64,000 nucleotides of DNA from Microbacterium karelineae (GCF_009745985.1 NZ_WFIX01000191.1:434001-498000), one strand, 5' to 3'; counted from the first letter of the stretch, positions 10,884-19,633 are shown. Notes: generated from the letters alone by a model not told the origin. Made by a program: numbers and translations.

Positions 10884-11861
10884 ATGGCACTTCGATGGGG
10901 CATCCTGGCAACCGGCGGCATCGCGCACGCCTTCGCAAGCGATCTGCGGACGGCGGGGCTGGACGTCCGGGCGGTCGGCTCGCGCTCACAGGGGTCGGCG
11001 GATCGCTTCGCGGCGGAGTTCGGGATCCCGAACGCGCACGCGTCGTATGAGGCGCTCGTGGCGGATCCGGATGTCGACATCGTGTACGTGGCCACGCCGC
11101 ATCCGATGCACCGTGAGGCGGCGGGTCTCGCGCTCGAGGCGGGGAAGCATGTGCTCGTGGAGAAGGCGCTCACGGTGAATCGCCGCGAGGCGGAGGAGCT
11201 GCGGGATCTCGCGGCGGAGAAGGGCCTCCTCGTGATGGAGGCGATGTGGACCCGCTATCTGCCGCATATGCGGCGGATCCGCGAGATCCTCGCGGCGGGC
11301 ACGCTCGGGGAGGTGCGCAGCGTGTTCGCGGATCACATGCAGGCGCTCTCGACGGATCCCGCGCACCGGCTGAACGCGCTCGAGCTCGGCGGCGGTGCGC
11401 TGCTCGATCTCGGCATCTATCCGGTGTCGTTCGCGTGGGATGTCCTCGGTGCGCCGGCGACGATCCAGGCGACGGCGCGGCTCGGCGGGACGGGCGCCGA
11501 CACGGAGGTCGCGACGCTCATGACGCACGCGTCGGGCGCGGTCTCGTCGACGTTCTCGTCGTCGCGCGGCGCCGGCCCGAACACGGCGCATATCGTCGGG
11601 ACCGAGGCGCGGATCGACATCGATCGCATCTGGTTCGCGCAGGCGTCGTTCACGGTGACGTCGCGCGACGGGGAGGTGCTGGAGCGCTTCGAGGAGGTCG
11701 CGGACGGCCGTGGCATGTACTTCCAGGCCCTCGCGGCCGAGCGCGTCGTCACGGAGGGCCTCGGCGCGCCGTCCGAGCTGCCGATCGACGAGAGCGTGGA
11801 GATCATGGGGGCGCTCGATGAGATCCGCCGCCAGATCGGCGTCTCGTACCCCGGCGAGTGA
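10884..11861 (+). CDS. Gfo/Idh/MocA family NAD(P)-dependent oxidoreductase
   Basis: A 325-residue cytoplasmic oxidoreductase. The N-terminal Rossmann fold opens with WGILATGGIAHAFASDL (a GxGxxA-like dinucleotide loop). The catalytic lysine motif EKALTVN (usually EKP) sits near residue 93. The C-terminal alpha/beta substrate domain has the GGGALLDLGIYPVSF motif shared with trans-dihydrodiol and glucose-fructose type relatives. Substrate is unknown, probably a sugar or cyclitol. It stands alone behind a leaderless promoter, with no sugar genes on either side, so housekeeping or salvage use is as likely as a link to the later catabolic cluster. Confidence 0.85.
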   Translation: MALRWGILATGGIAHAFASDLRTAGLDVRAVGSRSQGSADRFAAEFGIPNAHASYEALVADPDVDIVYVATPHPMHREAAGLALEAGKHVLVEKALTVNRREAEELRDLAAEKGLLVMEAMWTRYLPHMRRIREILAAGTLGEVRSVFADHMQALSTDPAHRLNALELGGGALLDLGIYPVSFAWDVLGAPATIQATARLGGTGADTEVATLMTHASGAVSSTFSSSRGAGPNTAHIVGTEARIDIDRIWFAQASFTVTSRDGEVLERFEEVADGRGMYFQALAAERVVTEGLGAPSELPIDESVEIMGALDEIRRQIGVSYPGE

Positions 11862-11906
11862 GGAGCGCCCGGCGGCGGCGCGGATGCCCCTCGGATCCGC
11901 GGCGCG

Positions 11907-11912
11907 TAGTGT
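11907..11912 (+). promoter_or_regulatory. -10 box TAGTGT, leaderless type
   Basis: TAGTGT ends 7 nt before the GTG at 11920. This supports choosing that GTG as the start of the NYN gene. Confidence 0.45.
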
Positions 11913-11919
11913 CGGGGGT

Positions 11920-13011
11920 GTGACGGACACCTCGGACGGCCGCGTGGCCGTGTACCTCGACTTCGACAACATCGTGATGAGCTGGTACGACCGCGTGCAC
12001 GGCCGCAACTCGTACCATCGTGACCGCGCGCGCATCGCGGAGGATCCGACGGAGCCCGAGATCGCGGCGCGCCTCGAGGCGGCGACGGTCGATGTGGGGG
12101 CGATCATCGACTTCGCCGCGAGCTACGGCACTCTCGTGCTCACCCGCGCGTATGCCGATTGGTCGTCGCCCGTGAATGCGATCTACCGTCGCCAGCTCGT
12201 GGCGCGCGCGGTCGATCTGGTGCAGCTCTTCCCGGCCGCGGCGTATGCGAAGAACGGCGCGGACATCCGCCTCGCGGTCGACACGGTCGAGGACATGTTC
12301 CGACTGCCGGATCTCACGCACGTCGTGATCGTCGCGGGCGACAGCGACTATGTGCCCCTCGCGCAGCGCTGCCGCCGCCTCGGCCGATATGTGATCGGCC
12401 TCGGCGTCGCCGGATCCACGGCGAAGTCGCTCGCCGCGGCGTGCGATGAGTTCGAGCCGTACGACATGCTGCCCGGGGTTCCCGAGCTGAAGAAGGCGCA
12501 GAAGCCCGAGCCGAGGAAGCGCGAGCAGGTGGGATCCGAGGGCGAGGCGAAGCCCGAGCAGAAGGCCGATGGCGGAGAGAAGGCCGAGCAGAAGCCGGCC
12601 CGGCGCCGGCGCGCCCAGCGGCCGGCGGAGCAGGCCGCGGACCGCCCCGACGAGGCCGCTTCCGACGGGGCCGCTTCCGATGAGGCCGCTTCCCGCGAGG
12701 CCGCCGTCGAGGCCGCCCCCGACGACATGACCGCCCTGTTCATCCCGGCCTTCGACGAGACGCCGCCCGAGGATCTCCACGCGGTGGCGTCGAACCTGTT
12801 GGAGCGCGCCCTGCGCGTGGGCCAGGACAACGGCGACGATCAGGGGTATCTGTACGCCTCTGCCGTCAAGCAGCACATCCGCCGGATGGATCCCTCGTTC
12901 AGCGAGAAGGCGCTCGGCTACCGGTCGTTCAACGACTTCCTGAAGTCGCGCGAGCAGCTCGCCGAGGTCGAGGAATCAGGCCACGAGCGCCTCGTCCGCC
13001 TGAAGCAGTAG
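11920..13011 (+). CDS. NYN-domain (LabA/DUF88-like) protein with C-terminal OST-HTH domain
   Basis: A 363-residue protein. Residues 1-190 form a PIN-like NYN domain: VAVYLDFDNI near the start, a central GADIRLAVDTVEDM and VIVAGDSDYVPL carry the conserved acidic residues of this putative metal-dependent RNase fold. A charged linker (residues about 190-270) holds short Ala/Ser/Glu/Asp repeats. The last 95 residues, with RVGQDNGDDQGYLYASAVKQ and GYRSFNDFLKS, match OST-HTH/LOTUS domains, which bind RNA. The GTG at 11920 is preferred over an upstream ATG because the domain starts only 9 residues in and a TANNNT box ends 7 nt before it. A role in RNA turnover is inferred. Confidence 0.85.
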   Translation: MTDTSDGRVAVYLDFDNIVMSWYDRVHGRNSYHRDRARIAEDPTEPEIAARLEAATVDVGAIIDFAASYGTLVLTRAYADWSSPVNAIYRRQLVARAVDLVQLFPAAAYAKNGADIRLAVDTVEDMFRLPDLTHVVIVAGDSDYVPLAQRCRRLGRYVIGLGVAGSTAKSLAAACDEFEPYDMLPGVPELKKAQKPEPRKREQVGSEGEAKPEQKADGGEKAEQKPARRRRAQRPAEQAADRPDEAASDGAASDEAASREAAVEAAPDDMTALFIPAFDETPPEDLHAVASNLLERALRVGQDNGDDQGYLYASAVKQHIRRMDPSFSEKALGYRSFNDFLKSREQLAEVEESGHERLVRLKQ

Positions 13012-13043
13012 AACCCGGTTCGGGCAGGGCTCTCGGCGAGCGC

Positions 13044-13072
13044 TTGCCCACGTTCCCTCAAGCTGTTACGCT
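13044..13072 (+). promoter_or_regulatory. Promoter of the pectin importer operon
   Basis: TTGCCC (13044-13049) and TACGCT (13067-13072) are spaced by 17 bp. The -10 ends 3 nt before the first LacI-type operator, so repressor binding would cover the transcription start. Confidence 0.65.
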
Positions 13073-13075
13073 CTC

Positions 13076-13132
13076 GAGAAACCGGTTCCTCACCCCCCTC
13101 GCGGTGCCCGCGAATCCGAGGAACCGGTCTCG
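13076..13132 (+). promoter_or_regulatory. Two LacI-type operators, 42 bp centre to centre
   Basis: GAGAAACCGGTTCCTC (13076-13091) and GAGGAACCGGTCTCG (13118-13132) share the AACCGGT core found at three other promoters in the window. Their centres are 42 bp apart, about four helical turns, which would suit cooperative binding or a small loop. The likely ligand protein is the LacI regulator at 25412-26428. Confidence 0.7.
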
Positions 13133-13157
13133 AAGTCGAACGCAGAGAGGCGAACCG

Positions 13158-13196
13158 ATGAAGGCGATCATGCACGACGAGGAGTCGTCGCGATGA
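13158..13196 (+). CDS. Possible 12-residue leader ORF coupled to the permease
   Basis: ATG at 13158 opens a 12-codon frame (MKAIMHDEESSR) preceded by AGAGAGG about 7 nt upstream. Its TGA overlaps the permease ATG as ATGA at 13193-13196, the arrangement used at most gene junctions in this operon. It may serve to couple translation. It may also be chance, since the permease has its own GAGGAG (13179-13184) inside this frame. Confidence 0.35.
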   Translation: MKAIMHDEESSR

Positions 13197-14182
13197 GCGG
13201 TCCCGTCGCCCCCGTGGTGAAGCCCGTCACCGAGCACCTCAGCACGGCGGCCGCCCCCACGAGCCACCCTCGCGGCAAGGGCTGGCGCCACAGCTACGTG
13301 TGGCGCCACCGCACCCTTTACCTCATGATCGTGCCGGGCATCGTGTACTTCCTCATCTTCAAGTACCTGCCCATGGGCGGCCTCGTCATGGCCTTCCAGG
13401 ACTTCACGCCGTACCTCGGCGTCTTCGGCAGCCCCTGGGTCGGCTTCGAGCACTTCGTCCGGTTCTTCACGGAGGACACGTTCCTGCTGCTGCTCGGCAA
13501 CACCGTGACGGTCTCGCTCCTGCTGCTGCTGTTCGCGTTCCCGATCCCGATCGTGCTGGCGCTGCTGCTCAACGAGGTGCGCACCAAGGTGTTCCAACGC
13601 ACGGTGCAGACGGTCATCTACCTACCGCACTTCATGTCGTGGGTCATCGTGGTCTCGCTCTTCTACGTGCTGTTCACGACCGACGGCGGCAGCATCAACA
13701 ACGTCATCGAGTCGCTCGGCGGCGAGCCGATCGCGTTCCTGACGGATCCGGCCTGGCTGCGGCCGATGTACGTCGCACAGGAGGTCTGGAAGACCGCCGG
13801 CTGGGGGACGATCGTCTACCTGGCCGCCATGACCGCCGTCGACATGCAGCTCTACGAGGCCGCGGAGATCGACGGGGCGGGCCGCTGGCGCCAGACGTGG
13901 CACATCACGCTCCCGGCGATCCGCCCGACGATCATCGTCATGTTCATCCTGTCGATCGGCGACTTCCTCGAGCTCGGCTTCGAGCACATGTTCCTCGTGC
14001 TCAACTCGCTCAACCGCGAGGTCGGCGAGATCTTCGACACCTACGTCTACGTCACGGGCATCCAGAACGGCCAGATGAGCTACGCGGCGGCGGTCGGCCT
14101 CTTCAAAGGCCTCGTCGGCCTCCTGCTCGTCATCATGGCCAACAAGATGGCCAAGCGCTTCGGCGAAGAGGGCGTGTACTGA
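13193..14182 (+). CDS. ABC sugar importer permease, LplB type
   Basis: A 329-residue inner-membrane permease (binding-protein-dependent transport family, MalF-like) with about six membrane segments. The EAA loop that contacts the ATPase is visible as YEAAEIDGAGRWRQTWHITLP about residues 222-242. The sequence FKYLPMGGLVMAFQDFTPY near the first segment is typical of the LplB/YtcO branch that imports oligouronides and complex oligosaccharides. GAGGAG 8 nt before the ATG supports the start. It heads an operon with its partner permease at 19630 and two binding proteins; no ATPase gene is present, so a shared MsiK-type ATPase elsewhere is expected. Confidence 0.9.
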   Translation: MSGPVAPVVKPVTEHLSTAAAPTSHPRGKGWRHSYVWRHRTLYLMIVPGIVYFLIFKYLPMGGLVMAFQDFTPYLGVFGSPWVGFEHFVRFFTEDTFLLLLGNTVTVSLLLLLFAFPIPIVLALLLNEVRTKVFQRTVQTVIYLPHFMSWVIVVSLFYVLFTTDGGSINNVIESLGGEPIAFLTDPAWLRPMYVAQEVWKTAGWGTIVYLAAMTAVDMQLYEAAEIDGAGRWRQTWHITLPAIRPTIIVMFILSIGDFLELGFEHMFLVLNSLNREVGEIFDTYVYVTGIQNGQMSYAAAVGLFKGLVGLLLVIMANKMAKRFGEEGVY

Positions 14183-14850
14183 TGTTCTCGTACGAGGGCC
14201 TCCTGCGGATCAACACCGTCCTCACGGGCGTGTATCGCATGGCCTACCTCAACATCCTCTGGATCGCGGGAGTCCTCGCGGGGCTCGTCGTCTTCGGCCT
14301 GGGTCCGGCCTCGTACGCGCTCGCCTCCTACGTCGACGGCTGGTTCCGGCGCGGCGACCTGCCGCCCGTCGCCCGCACCTTCTTCGCGAGCATGCGCGCC
14401 GAGTTCTGGCGTTCGTGCGCGATGGGCTGGATCCTGTTGGCCGCCGGCGCGATCATCGTGACGAACATCTTCGGGGCCTCGGAGTGGGCGATCCGGTTCC
14501 TCAACGTCGTCGCCCTCTTCGTGCTCGTCGTGGCGGCCGCCTACGCCTTCCCGATCGCCGCCGCGACCGACCTCACGGCCGTGCACCGTCGCTTCGGAGC
14601 CGCCCTCATGATCGGCTTCGGCTCACTGCACTGGACGATCCTCGCGGTCGCCGCCTCGGGCGGCGCCCTCTGGCTGATCTGGCAGTTCGCCGCGCCGCTG
14701 CTCATCGTCTTCGGCATCGGCATCCCGTCGGCCGCCTTCGGCTTCGTCACCCGCATCGTGTTCCGTCAGCTGGCGGGCGATGCGGGTGACCCCTCCCCCA
14801 CACGTCACTCCCTTCCCCCCATGAACACCGCGAGAGGAATCACAGAATGA
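14182..14850 (+). CDS. DUF624 (YesL-like) membrane protein
   Basis: A 222-residue membrane protein with about five hydrophobic segments. The opening MFSYEGLLRINTVLTGVYRMAYLNILW and the GLGPASYAL motif match DUF624, named after YesL, which lies with rhamnogalacturonan genes in Bacillus subtilis. The function is unknown; members usually sit beside LplB/LplC-type importers and may be accessory to transport. Its start overlaps the permease stop by one base (TGATG) and its stop overlaps the next start as ATGA, so it is translated within the operon. The last 20 residues are polar. Confidence 0.8.
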   Translation: MFSYEGLLRINTVLTGVYRMAYLNILWIAGVLAGLVVFGLGPASYALASYVDGWFRRGDLPPVARTFFASMRAEFWRSCAMGWILLAAGAIIVTNIFGASEWAIRFLNVVALFVLVVAAAYAFPIAAATDLTAVHRRFGAALMIGFGSLHWTILAVAASGGALWLIWQFAAPLLIVFGIGIPSAAFGFVTRIVFRQLAGDAGDPSPTRHSLPPMNTARGITE

Positions 14851-16352
14851 AGATGCACCGCAGGCTCGGAATCAGCGTTGCTTCCGCAGCCGTCGCCGCC
14901 GTCGCCCTCACGGGCTGCGGGGCAGGCGGCGGATCGGACGACGGTCCGAAGACGGACATCAGCTGGATGGCCATCCTCCACACCCCCACGACCCCCGAAC
15001 CCGACGGCGTCATCGAGTCGGCGCTCCAGGAGCACGCCGGCGTCGACGTCGAGTTCCAGTGGGTCCCCGCAGCGTCGCAGGACGAGAAGCTCAACTCCGC
15101 GATCGCGTCCGACTCGCTCGCCGACATCGTCTCGCTCCCGAAGGCTGACAACTCGACCGTGCGCCGCGCGCTCACCTCGGGCCAGTTCTGGGACGTCGAA
15201 GAGTACCTCGACGAGTTCGACAACCTGTCGCAGATCGACCCGCAGACGCTCGAGGCGGCGAAGATCGACGGCCACCTGTACGGCGTCCCCGCGCAGAAGG
15301 TGAAGGCCCGCTACGGCGTCCTCATCCGCCAGGACTGGCTCGACAACCTCGGGCTCGAGGCCCCCCAGACGACCGAGGAGCTCGCCGAGGTCGCCCGAGC
15401 GTTCGCCGACGACGACCCCGACGGCAACGGCGAAGACGACACGACGGGCTTCTACGACCGTCTCGAGAGCTTCGACCTCGGCTTCCGCTCGCTCGCCGGC
15501 TACTTCGGCGCAGGCAGCAAGTTCGAGCTGAACGATGCCGGCGAAGTCGTGCCGAGCTTCACGACCGACGCGTTCATGGAGGCCATGGAGTGGTACCGCG
15601 GCCTCTACGAGGACGGCGCCGTCAACAACGAGTTCGTCACCGTGCAGAAGTCGAACCAGCAGGACGGCATCGCGCAGGGCAAGGGCGGCATCGTCGTCTC
15701 CGGCCTGTTCGAGGCGAAGAACTTCCTCGCCCTCTCGCAGAGTGCGAACCCCGAGACGCCCATGGAGTGGGCGCTCGTCAACGACATCACCCATGAGGAT
15801 GTGCCGCGTCGGATCCTGTCGGACACGAACGGCGGAATGGGCGGCTGGTATGCGATCCCGAAGTCGCAGGTCGAGACGGAAGAGGACCTGCGCGTCGTGC
15901 TGGGCTTCCTCGACTCGCTGCTCGATGAGGAGGCGTACGCGCTCATGACGAACGGCATCGAGGGCACGCACTACGAACTCGATGCCGACGGCGTCGTGAC
16001 GATCCTCGACCAGCCCGCCTGGGAGCAGGAGGTGCAGCCCTTCTCCTCGTCGCGCATGTCCGAGAAGACGATCACGTACTCGTCGACGTCGCCGTACGTG
16101 GACGAGGCCAACGAGAAGATGGAGGAGAACGAGGAGTTCGCCGTCATCAACATCGCCCAGTCGCTCACTTCCGACACGTACGACTCGCGCTGGACCGAGC
16201 TCGAGCAGAAGGCGCGCGACGCGTACAACAAGTACGTCGTCGGCCAGATCGAGATGGAGGACTACGAGGCCGTCATCGATCAGCTCGCGGGCGAGGGGCT
16301 CGACAAGATCACCGAGGAGTTCACGGCCTCCTACGCGGAAGCGAACGGCTGA
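14847..16352 (+). CDS. ABC importer solute-binding lipoprotein, copy 1
   Basis: A 501-residue extracellular binding protein anchored by lipid. A short signal peptide ends in the lipobox LTGC with Cys at residue 21. The family 1/LplA-type fold is indicated by GVPAQKVKARYGVLIRQDWLD, and by DPDGNGEDDTTG near residue 193, which resembles the calcium-binding loop of alginate-binding AlgQ proteins. The gene overlaps DUF624 as ATGA. A second, very similar gene follows after 5 nt; the pair looks like a tandem duplication with divergence mainly in the signal peptide. The ligand is probably a pectic oligosaccharide, inferred from the neighbouring GH28 and pectin esterase. Confidence 0.92.
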   Translation: MKMHRRLGISVASAAVAAVALTGCGAGGGSDDGPKTDISWMAILHTPTTPEPDGVIESALQEHAGVDVEFQWVPAASQDEKLNSAIASDSLADIVSLPKADNSTVRRALTSGQFWDVEEYLDEFDNLSQIDPQTLEAAKIDGHLYGVPAQKVKARYGVLIRQDWLDNLGLEAPQTTEELAEVARAFADDDPDGNGEDDTTGFYDRLESFDLGFRSLAGYFGAGSKFELNDAGEVVPSFTTDAFMEAMEWYRGLYEDGAVNNEFVTVQKSNQQDGIAQGKGGIVVSGLFEAKNFLALSQSANPETPMEWALVNDITHEDVPRRILSDTNGGMGGWYAIPKSQVETEEDLRVVLGFLDSLLDEEAYALMTNGIEGTHYELDADGVVTILDQPAWEQEVQPFSSSRMSEKTITYSSTSPYVDEANEKMEENEEFAVINIAQSLTSDTYDSRWTELEQKARDAYNKYVVGQIEMEDYEAVIDQLAGEGLDKITEEFTASYAEANG

Positions 16353-16357
16353 GTCCG

Positions 16358-17863
16358 ATGACGATCAGAAGAAGGACCGCGGCCGCCATCGCGGTGACCG
16401 CAGCAGCGGCCACCGTCCTGGCGGGCTGCGGGGCCGACGGCGGATCGGGCGGTGACGCCCGATCGAGCGTCACCTGGATGACGATTCTCCATACACCGAC
16501 CACGCCCGATACGGACGGCATCATCGAGACCGCGCTTCAGGAGCACACGGGATTCGACATCGAGTTCCAGTGGATCCCCGCGGCGTCGATGGACGAGAAG
16601 CTCAACGCGGCGCTCGCCTCCGACTCGCTTGCCGACATCGTCGCGATGCCGAAGCCCGACAGCTCCACCCTGCGCCGCGCGCTGGCCTCGGGTCAGTTCT
16701 GGGACGTCGAGGAGTACCTGGATGAGTTCCCGAACCTCGCCGAGATCGACCCCCAGACCCTGGAGGCGGCGAAGATCGACGGCCACCTGTACGGCGTCCC
16801 GCGGCAACAGGTGAAGGCCCGCTACGGGGTGCTCGTGCGACAGGACTGGCTCGACGCTCTCGGGCTCGAGACCCCGCACACGACCGAGGAGCTCGCCGAG
16901 GTCGCGCGCGCGTTCGCCGAGGACGATCCCGACGGCGACGGCGAGGACGACACGACGGGTTTCTACGACCGCAGCGAGAGCTTCGACTACAACTTCCGCA
17001 CACTCTCGGGGTACTTCGGCGCCGGCAGCAAGTTCGAACTGAACGACGACGGCGAGGTCATCGCGAGCTTCACGACCGACGCGTTCAAGGAGGCCATGGA
17101 GTGGTACCGCGGCCTCTACGAGGACGGAGCCGTCAACAACGAGTTCGTCACGGTCCAGAAGTCGAATCAGCGTGACGCCATCGCGCAGGACAAGGGCGGA
17201 CTGGTCGTCACGGGTCTCTTCGATGCGAGCAGCCTGCTGGCCCTCGCTCAGAGCGCGGACCCCGACACGACGATGGACTGGGCCCTCGTCAACGACGTCA
17301 CCCACGGCGACGGGCCGCGGCGCGTCCTCTCCGACACGAACGGCGGCCTCGGCGGCTGGTACGCGATCCCCAAGTCGCAGGTGAAGACGGAGGACGATCT
17401 GCGGACTGTGCTCGGGTTCCTCGACTCGCTGCTCGACGAAGAGTCGTTCGCCCTCATGACGAACGGCATCGAGGGCACCCACTATGAACTCGACGACGAG
17501 GGTGTCGTGACGATCCTGGACCAGCCCATGTGGGAGCAGGAGGTGCAGCCGTTCGCCTCATCGCGCGTCTCCGACAGGGTCGTGACCTATGCGAGCACGA
17601 CGCCCTATGTGGACGAGGCGAACGAGCTCATGACGGAGCAGGAGGAGTTCGCCGTCATCAACGTCGCACAGTCGCTCACGTCCGAGACCTACGACGCTCG
17701 CTGGACCGAGCTCGAGCAGAAGGCACGCGACGCGTACAACAAGTACGTCGTCGGCCAGATCGAGATGTCCGACTACGAGGCCATCATGGACGACATCGCA
17801 GGCGATGGTCTCGACCAGATCACCGAGGAGTTCACGGCCTCCTACGAAGCCGCGAACGGCTGA
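16358..17863 (+). CDS. ABC importer solute-binding lipoprotein, copy 2 (tandem paralogue)
   Basis: Also 501 residues and collinear with copy 1 without gaps after the signal peptide; most residues are identical by eye. The lipobox is LAGC with Cys at residue 24. The acidic loop here reads DPDGDGEDDTTG. The junctions after both copies are nearly the same (gcgaacggctgag, two or three bases, gatgac), which supports duplication of a unit that included the intergenic bases. The two proteins probably feed the same permease pair with different ligand preferences; dosage is the alternative. Confidence 0.92.
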   Translation: MTIRRRTAAAIAVTAAAATVLAGCGADGGSGGDARSSVTWMTILHTPTTPDTDGIIETALQEHTGFDIEFQWIPAASMDEKLNAALASDSLADIVAMPKPDSSTLRRALASGQFWDVEEYLDEFPNLAEIDPQTLEAAKIDGHLYGVPRQQVKARYGVLVRQDWLDALGLETPHTTEELAEVARAFAEDDPDGDGEDDTTGFYDRSESFDYNFRTLSGYFGAGSKFELNDDGEVIASFTTDAFKEAMEWYRGLYEDGAVNNEFVTVQKSNQRDAIAQDKGGLVVTGLFDASSLLALAQSADPDTTMDWALVNDVTHGDGPRRVLSDTNGGLGGWYAIPKSQVKTEDDLRTVLGFLDSLLDEESFALMTNGIEGTHYELDDEGVVTILDQPMWEQEVQPFASSRVSDRVVTYASTTPYVDEANELMTEQEEFAVINVAQSLTSETYDARWTELEQKARDAYNKYVVGQIEMSDYEAIMDDIAGDGLDQITEEFTASYEAANG

Positions 17864-17868
17864 GAACG

Positions 17869-19170
17869 ATGACGAAGGAGCAGCAGGTGCAGAACTCGAC
17901 GCGAGCCGCCCTCGACGAGGGTGCGCTCGAGACCGCGGACATCCAGTCGGCGATCGACCGCGCGGCGCAGGCCGGGGGCGGTGTCGTGACGATCTCCCCC
18001 GGTGTGCATCGCACGGGCGCCCTGCGCCTGCGCTCCTTCGTCGAGCTGCGCCTCGAGATGGGCGCCATCCTCCGGTTCGTTCCCGATCCCGACCTGTATC
18101 CGGCGATCGAGTCGAGCTGGGAGGGGGCACCCGCTCGGGTGCACTCCCCCTGCATCTCGGCGCGCGGCGAGACCGATGTCGCGATCACGGGGCTCGGCCG
18201 GATCGACGGCGGCGGCGCCGCATGGTGGCACGCGTTCCGCCACGACCGCGCCTCGCTCGCGCACCCCCGACCGACCCTGCTCGGCTTCGACGGATGCACG
18301 CGCGTGACGATCGCCGATGTGACGCTCACGAACTCGCCCAGCTGGACGGTTCACCCGATGCACTGTGACGACGTCCGCGTCGCAGGTGTCCGCATCATCA
18401 ACCCGCCCGACTCTCCCAACACCGACGGGATCAACCCGGAGTCGAGCCGCAATGTGCGCATCACCGGATGCCACATCGACGTCGGCGACGACTGCATCGC
18501 CATCAAGTCCGGCACCGAGCGCGCCGATGCGCCGCCCGCCTGCGAGAACATCGTGATCGCGAACTGCACGATGCTGCACGGGCACGGCGGCGTCGTGATC
18601 GGCAGCGAGATGACCGGCGGCGTCCGCGGCGTCGTCATCAGCGACTGCGTCTTCGACGGCACCGATCGCGGGATCCGGCTCAAGACGCGGCGGGGCCGAG
18701 GCGGCGTCGTCGAGGACGTCCGCGTCTCGAACATCGTCATGCGATCCGTCGCGTGCCCCGTCGTGATCAACCCCTTCTACTTCTGCGGACCCGACGGTAA
18801 GGCGCCCCGCGTCTCGGACCGCAGCGCGCTCCCCGCAGACGACGGCACGCCCGCGATCCGCCGGATCCACATCTCCGGCCTCTCGGCGACGGGCGTCACC
18901 TCGTGCGCGGGCTTCCTGTCTGGGCTCCCCGAGCGGCCCCTCACGGACATCGCGCTCGACGACGTCGCGATCTCGTTCGCCGAGGATCCCACCCCGTCCG
19001 TCCCGGCGATGGCCGACGGCGTCCCCGAGATGGCGGCGGCGGGCTTCCGGATCGCGTTCGCAGAGGGCGTCCGCCTCAGCCGCGTGAGCCTCACGGGCCT
19101 CGACGGCGAGGCCGTCGCCCAGGACGGCGCCCACGTGACGACGAGCGAGGTGACGATCCATGAGCGCTGA
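17869..19170 (+). CDS. GH28 polygalacturonase-type hydrolase, no signal peptide
   Basis: A 433-residue right-handed beta-helix enzyme of GH28 that hydrolyses alpha-1,4-galacturonosyl (or rhamnogalacturonan) links. All four signature blocks are present: NTDG (184-187, with D186), GDDCIAIKSG (D207 and D208), GHGGVVIGSE (H239) and RGIRLKT (R270, K272; RIK in most members). No signal peptide is seen, so it should act inside the cell on imported oligomers. The ATG at 17869 lies 5 nt after the previous stop without a clear binding site, while AAGGAG at 17875-17880 is well placed for an in-frame GTG at 17887, which may be the real start. It overlaps the next gene by 11 bp. Confidence 0.9.
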   Translation: MTKEQQVQNSTRAALDEGALETADIQSAIDRAAQAGGGVVTISPGVHRTGALRLRSFVELRLEMGAILRFVPDPDLYPAIESSWEGAPARVHSPCISARGETDVAITGLGRIDGGGAAWWHAFRHDRASLAHPRPTLLGFDGCTRVTIADVTLTNSPSWTVHPMHCDDVRVAGVRIINPPDSPNTDGINPESSRNVRITGCHIDVGDDCIAIKSGTERADAPPACENIVIANCTMLHGHGGVVIGSEMTGGVRGVVISDCVFDGTDRGIRLKTRRGRGGVVEDVRVSNIVMRSVACPVVINPFYFCGPDGKAPRVSDRSALPADDGTPAIRRIHISGLSATGVTSCAGFLSGLPERPLTDIALDDVAISFAEDPTPSVPAMADGVPEMAAAGFRIAFAEGVRLSRVSLTGLDGEAVAQDGAHVTTSEVTIHER

Positions 19171-19633
19171 GCCCCTCGCCGCTCCCGCCGTGCCCGCGCC
19201 GGCGGGCCGCCGGTTCACCCGACGCCCCGAGAAATGGATCGCCGGGATCGGCGTCGGCCTCGCCGCGATCCTGCAGGGCGGCTTCGCCCTCGCGGTCAAC
19301 AGCGCCACGAGCGCCGAGTTCGGTGAGTCCATCGCCCCCGCGCTGCGCTCCGCGGGGATCGACCTCGCGGCGTCGGGAGACGCCGTCGAAGCGGCGCGCA
19401 CCCTCGCGGCGTGGTTCGGATTCTCGCTGATCGTCGTGATCGGCCTCGCCGCGATCGGGTTCTTCTTCGCCTCGCGCAGGCCGCGTCGCCGCTCCACGGG
19501 ATGGTGGTTCCTCGGTGCGGGCCTCGCCTGCCTCCTCGGAACGCAGCTCGTGCTCTACCCCGTCGCGTTCTTCCTCTTCCTCACGGCCGCGCTCTTCGCG
19601 GCCCGCTCGCCCCAGCAAGGATCCCCCTCATGA
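19160..19633 (+). CDS. DUF4064-like small membrane protein
   Basis: A 157-residue protein with three or four hydrophobic stretches (about residues 28-50, 85-105 and 120-150). A basic N-terminal segment RRFTRRPEKWIAGIGVGLAAILQ resembles DUF4064 proteins of unknown function. It starts 11 bp inside the GH28 gene and its stop overlaps the next permease start as ATGA, so it is embedded in the operon and probably made at similar levels. With the DUF624 protein it may assist the importer; this is inferred from context only. Confidence 0.65.
   Translation: MSAEPLAAPAVPAPAGRRFTRRPEKWIAGIGVGLAAILQGGFALAVNSATSAEFGESIAPALRSAGIDLAASGDAVEAARTLAAWFGFSLIVVIGLAAIGFFFASRRPRRRSTGWWFLGAGLACLLGTQLVLYPVAFFLFLTAALFAARSPQQGSPS

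Noticed and set aside
13011-13021. GAACCCGGTTC as an additional pectin operator
   Set aside because: The symmetry centre differs from the AACCGGTT core and it overlaps the end of the NYN gene, upstream of the -35 box.
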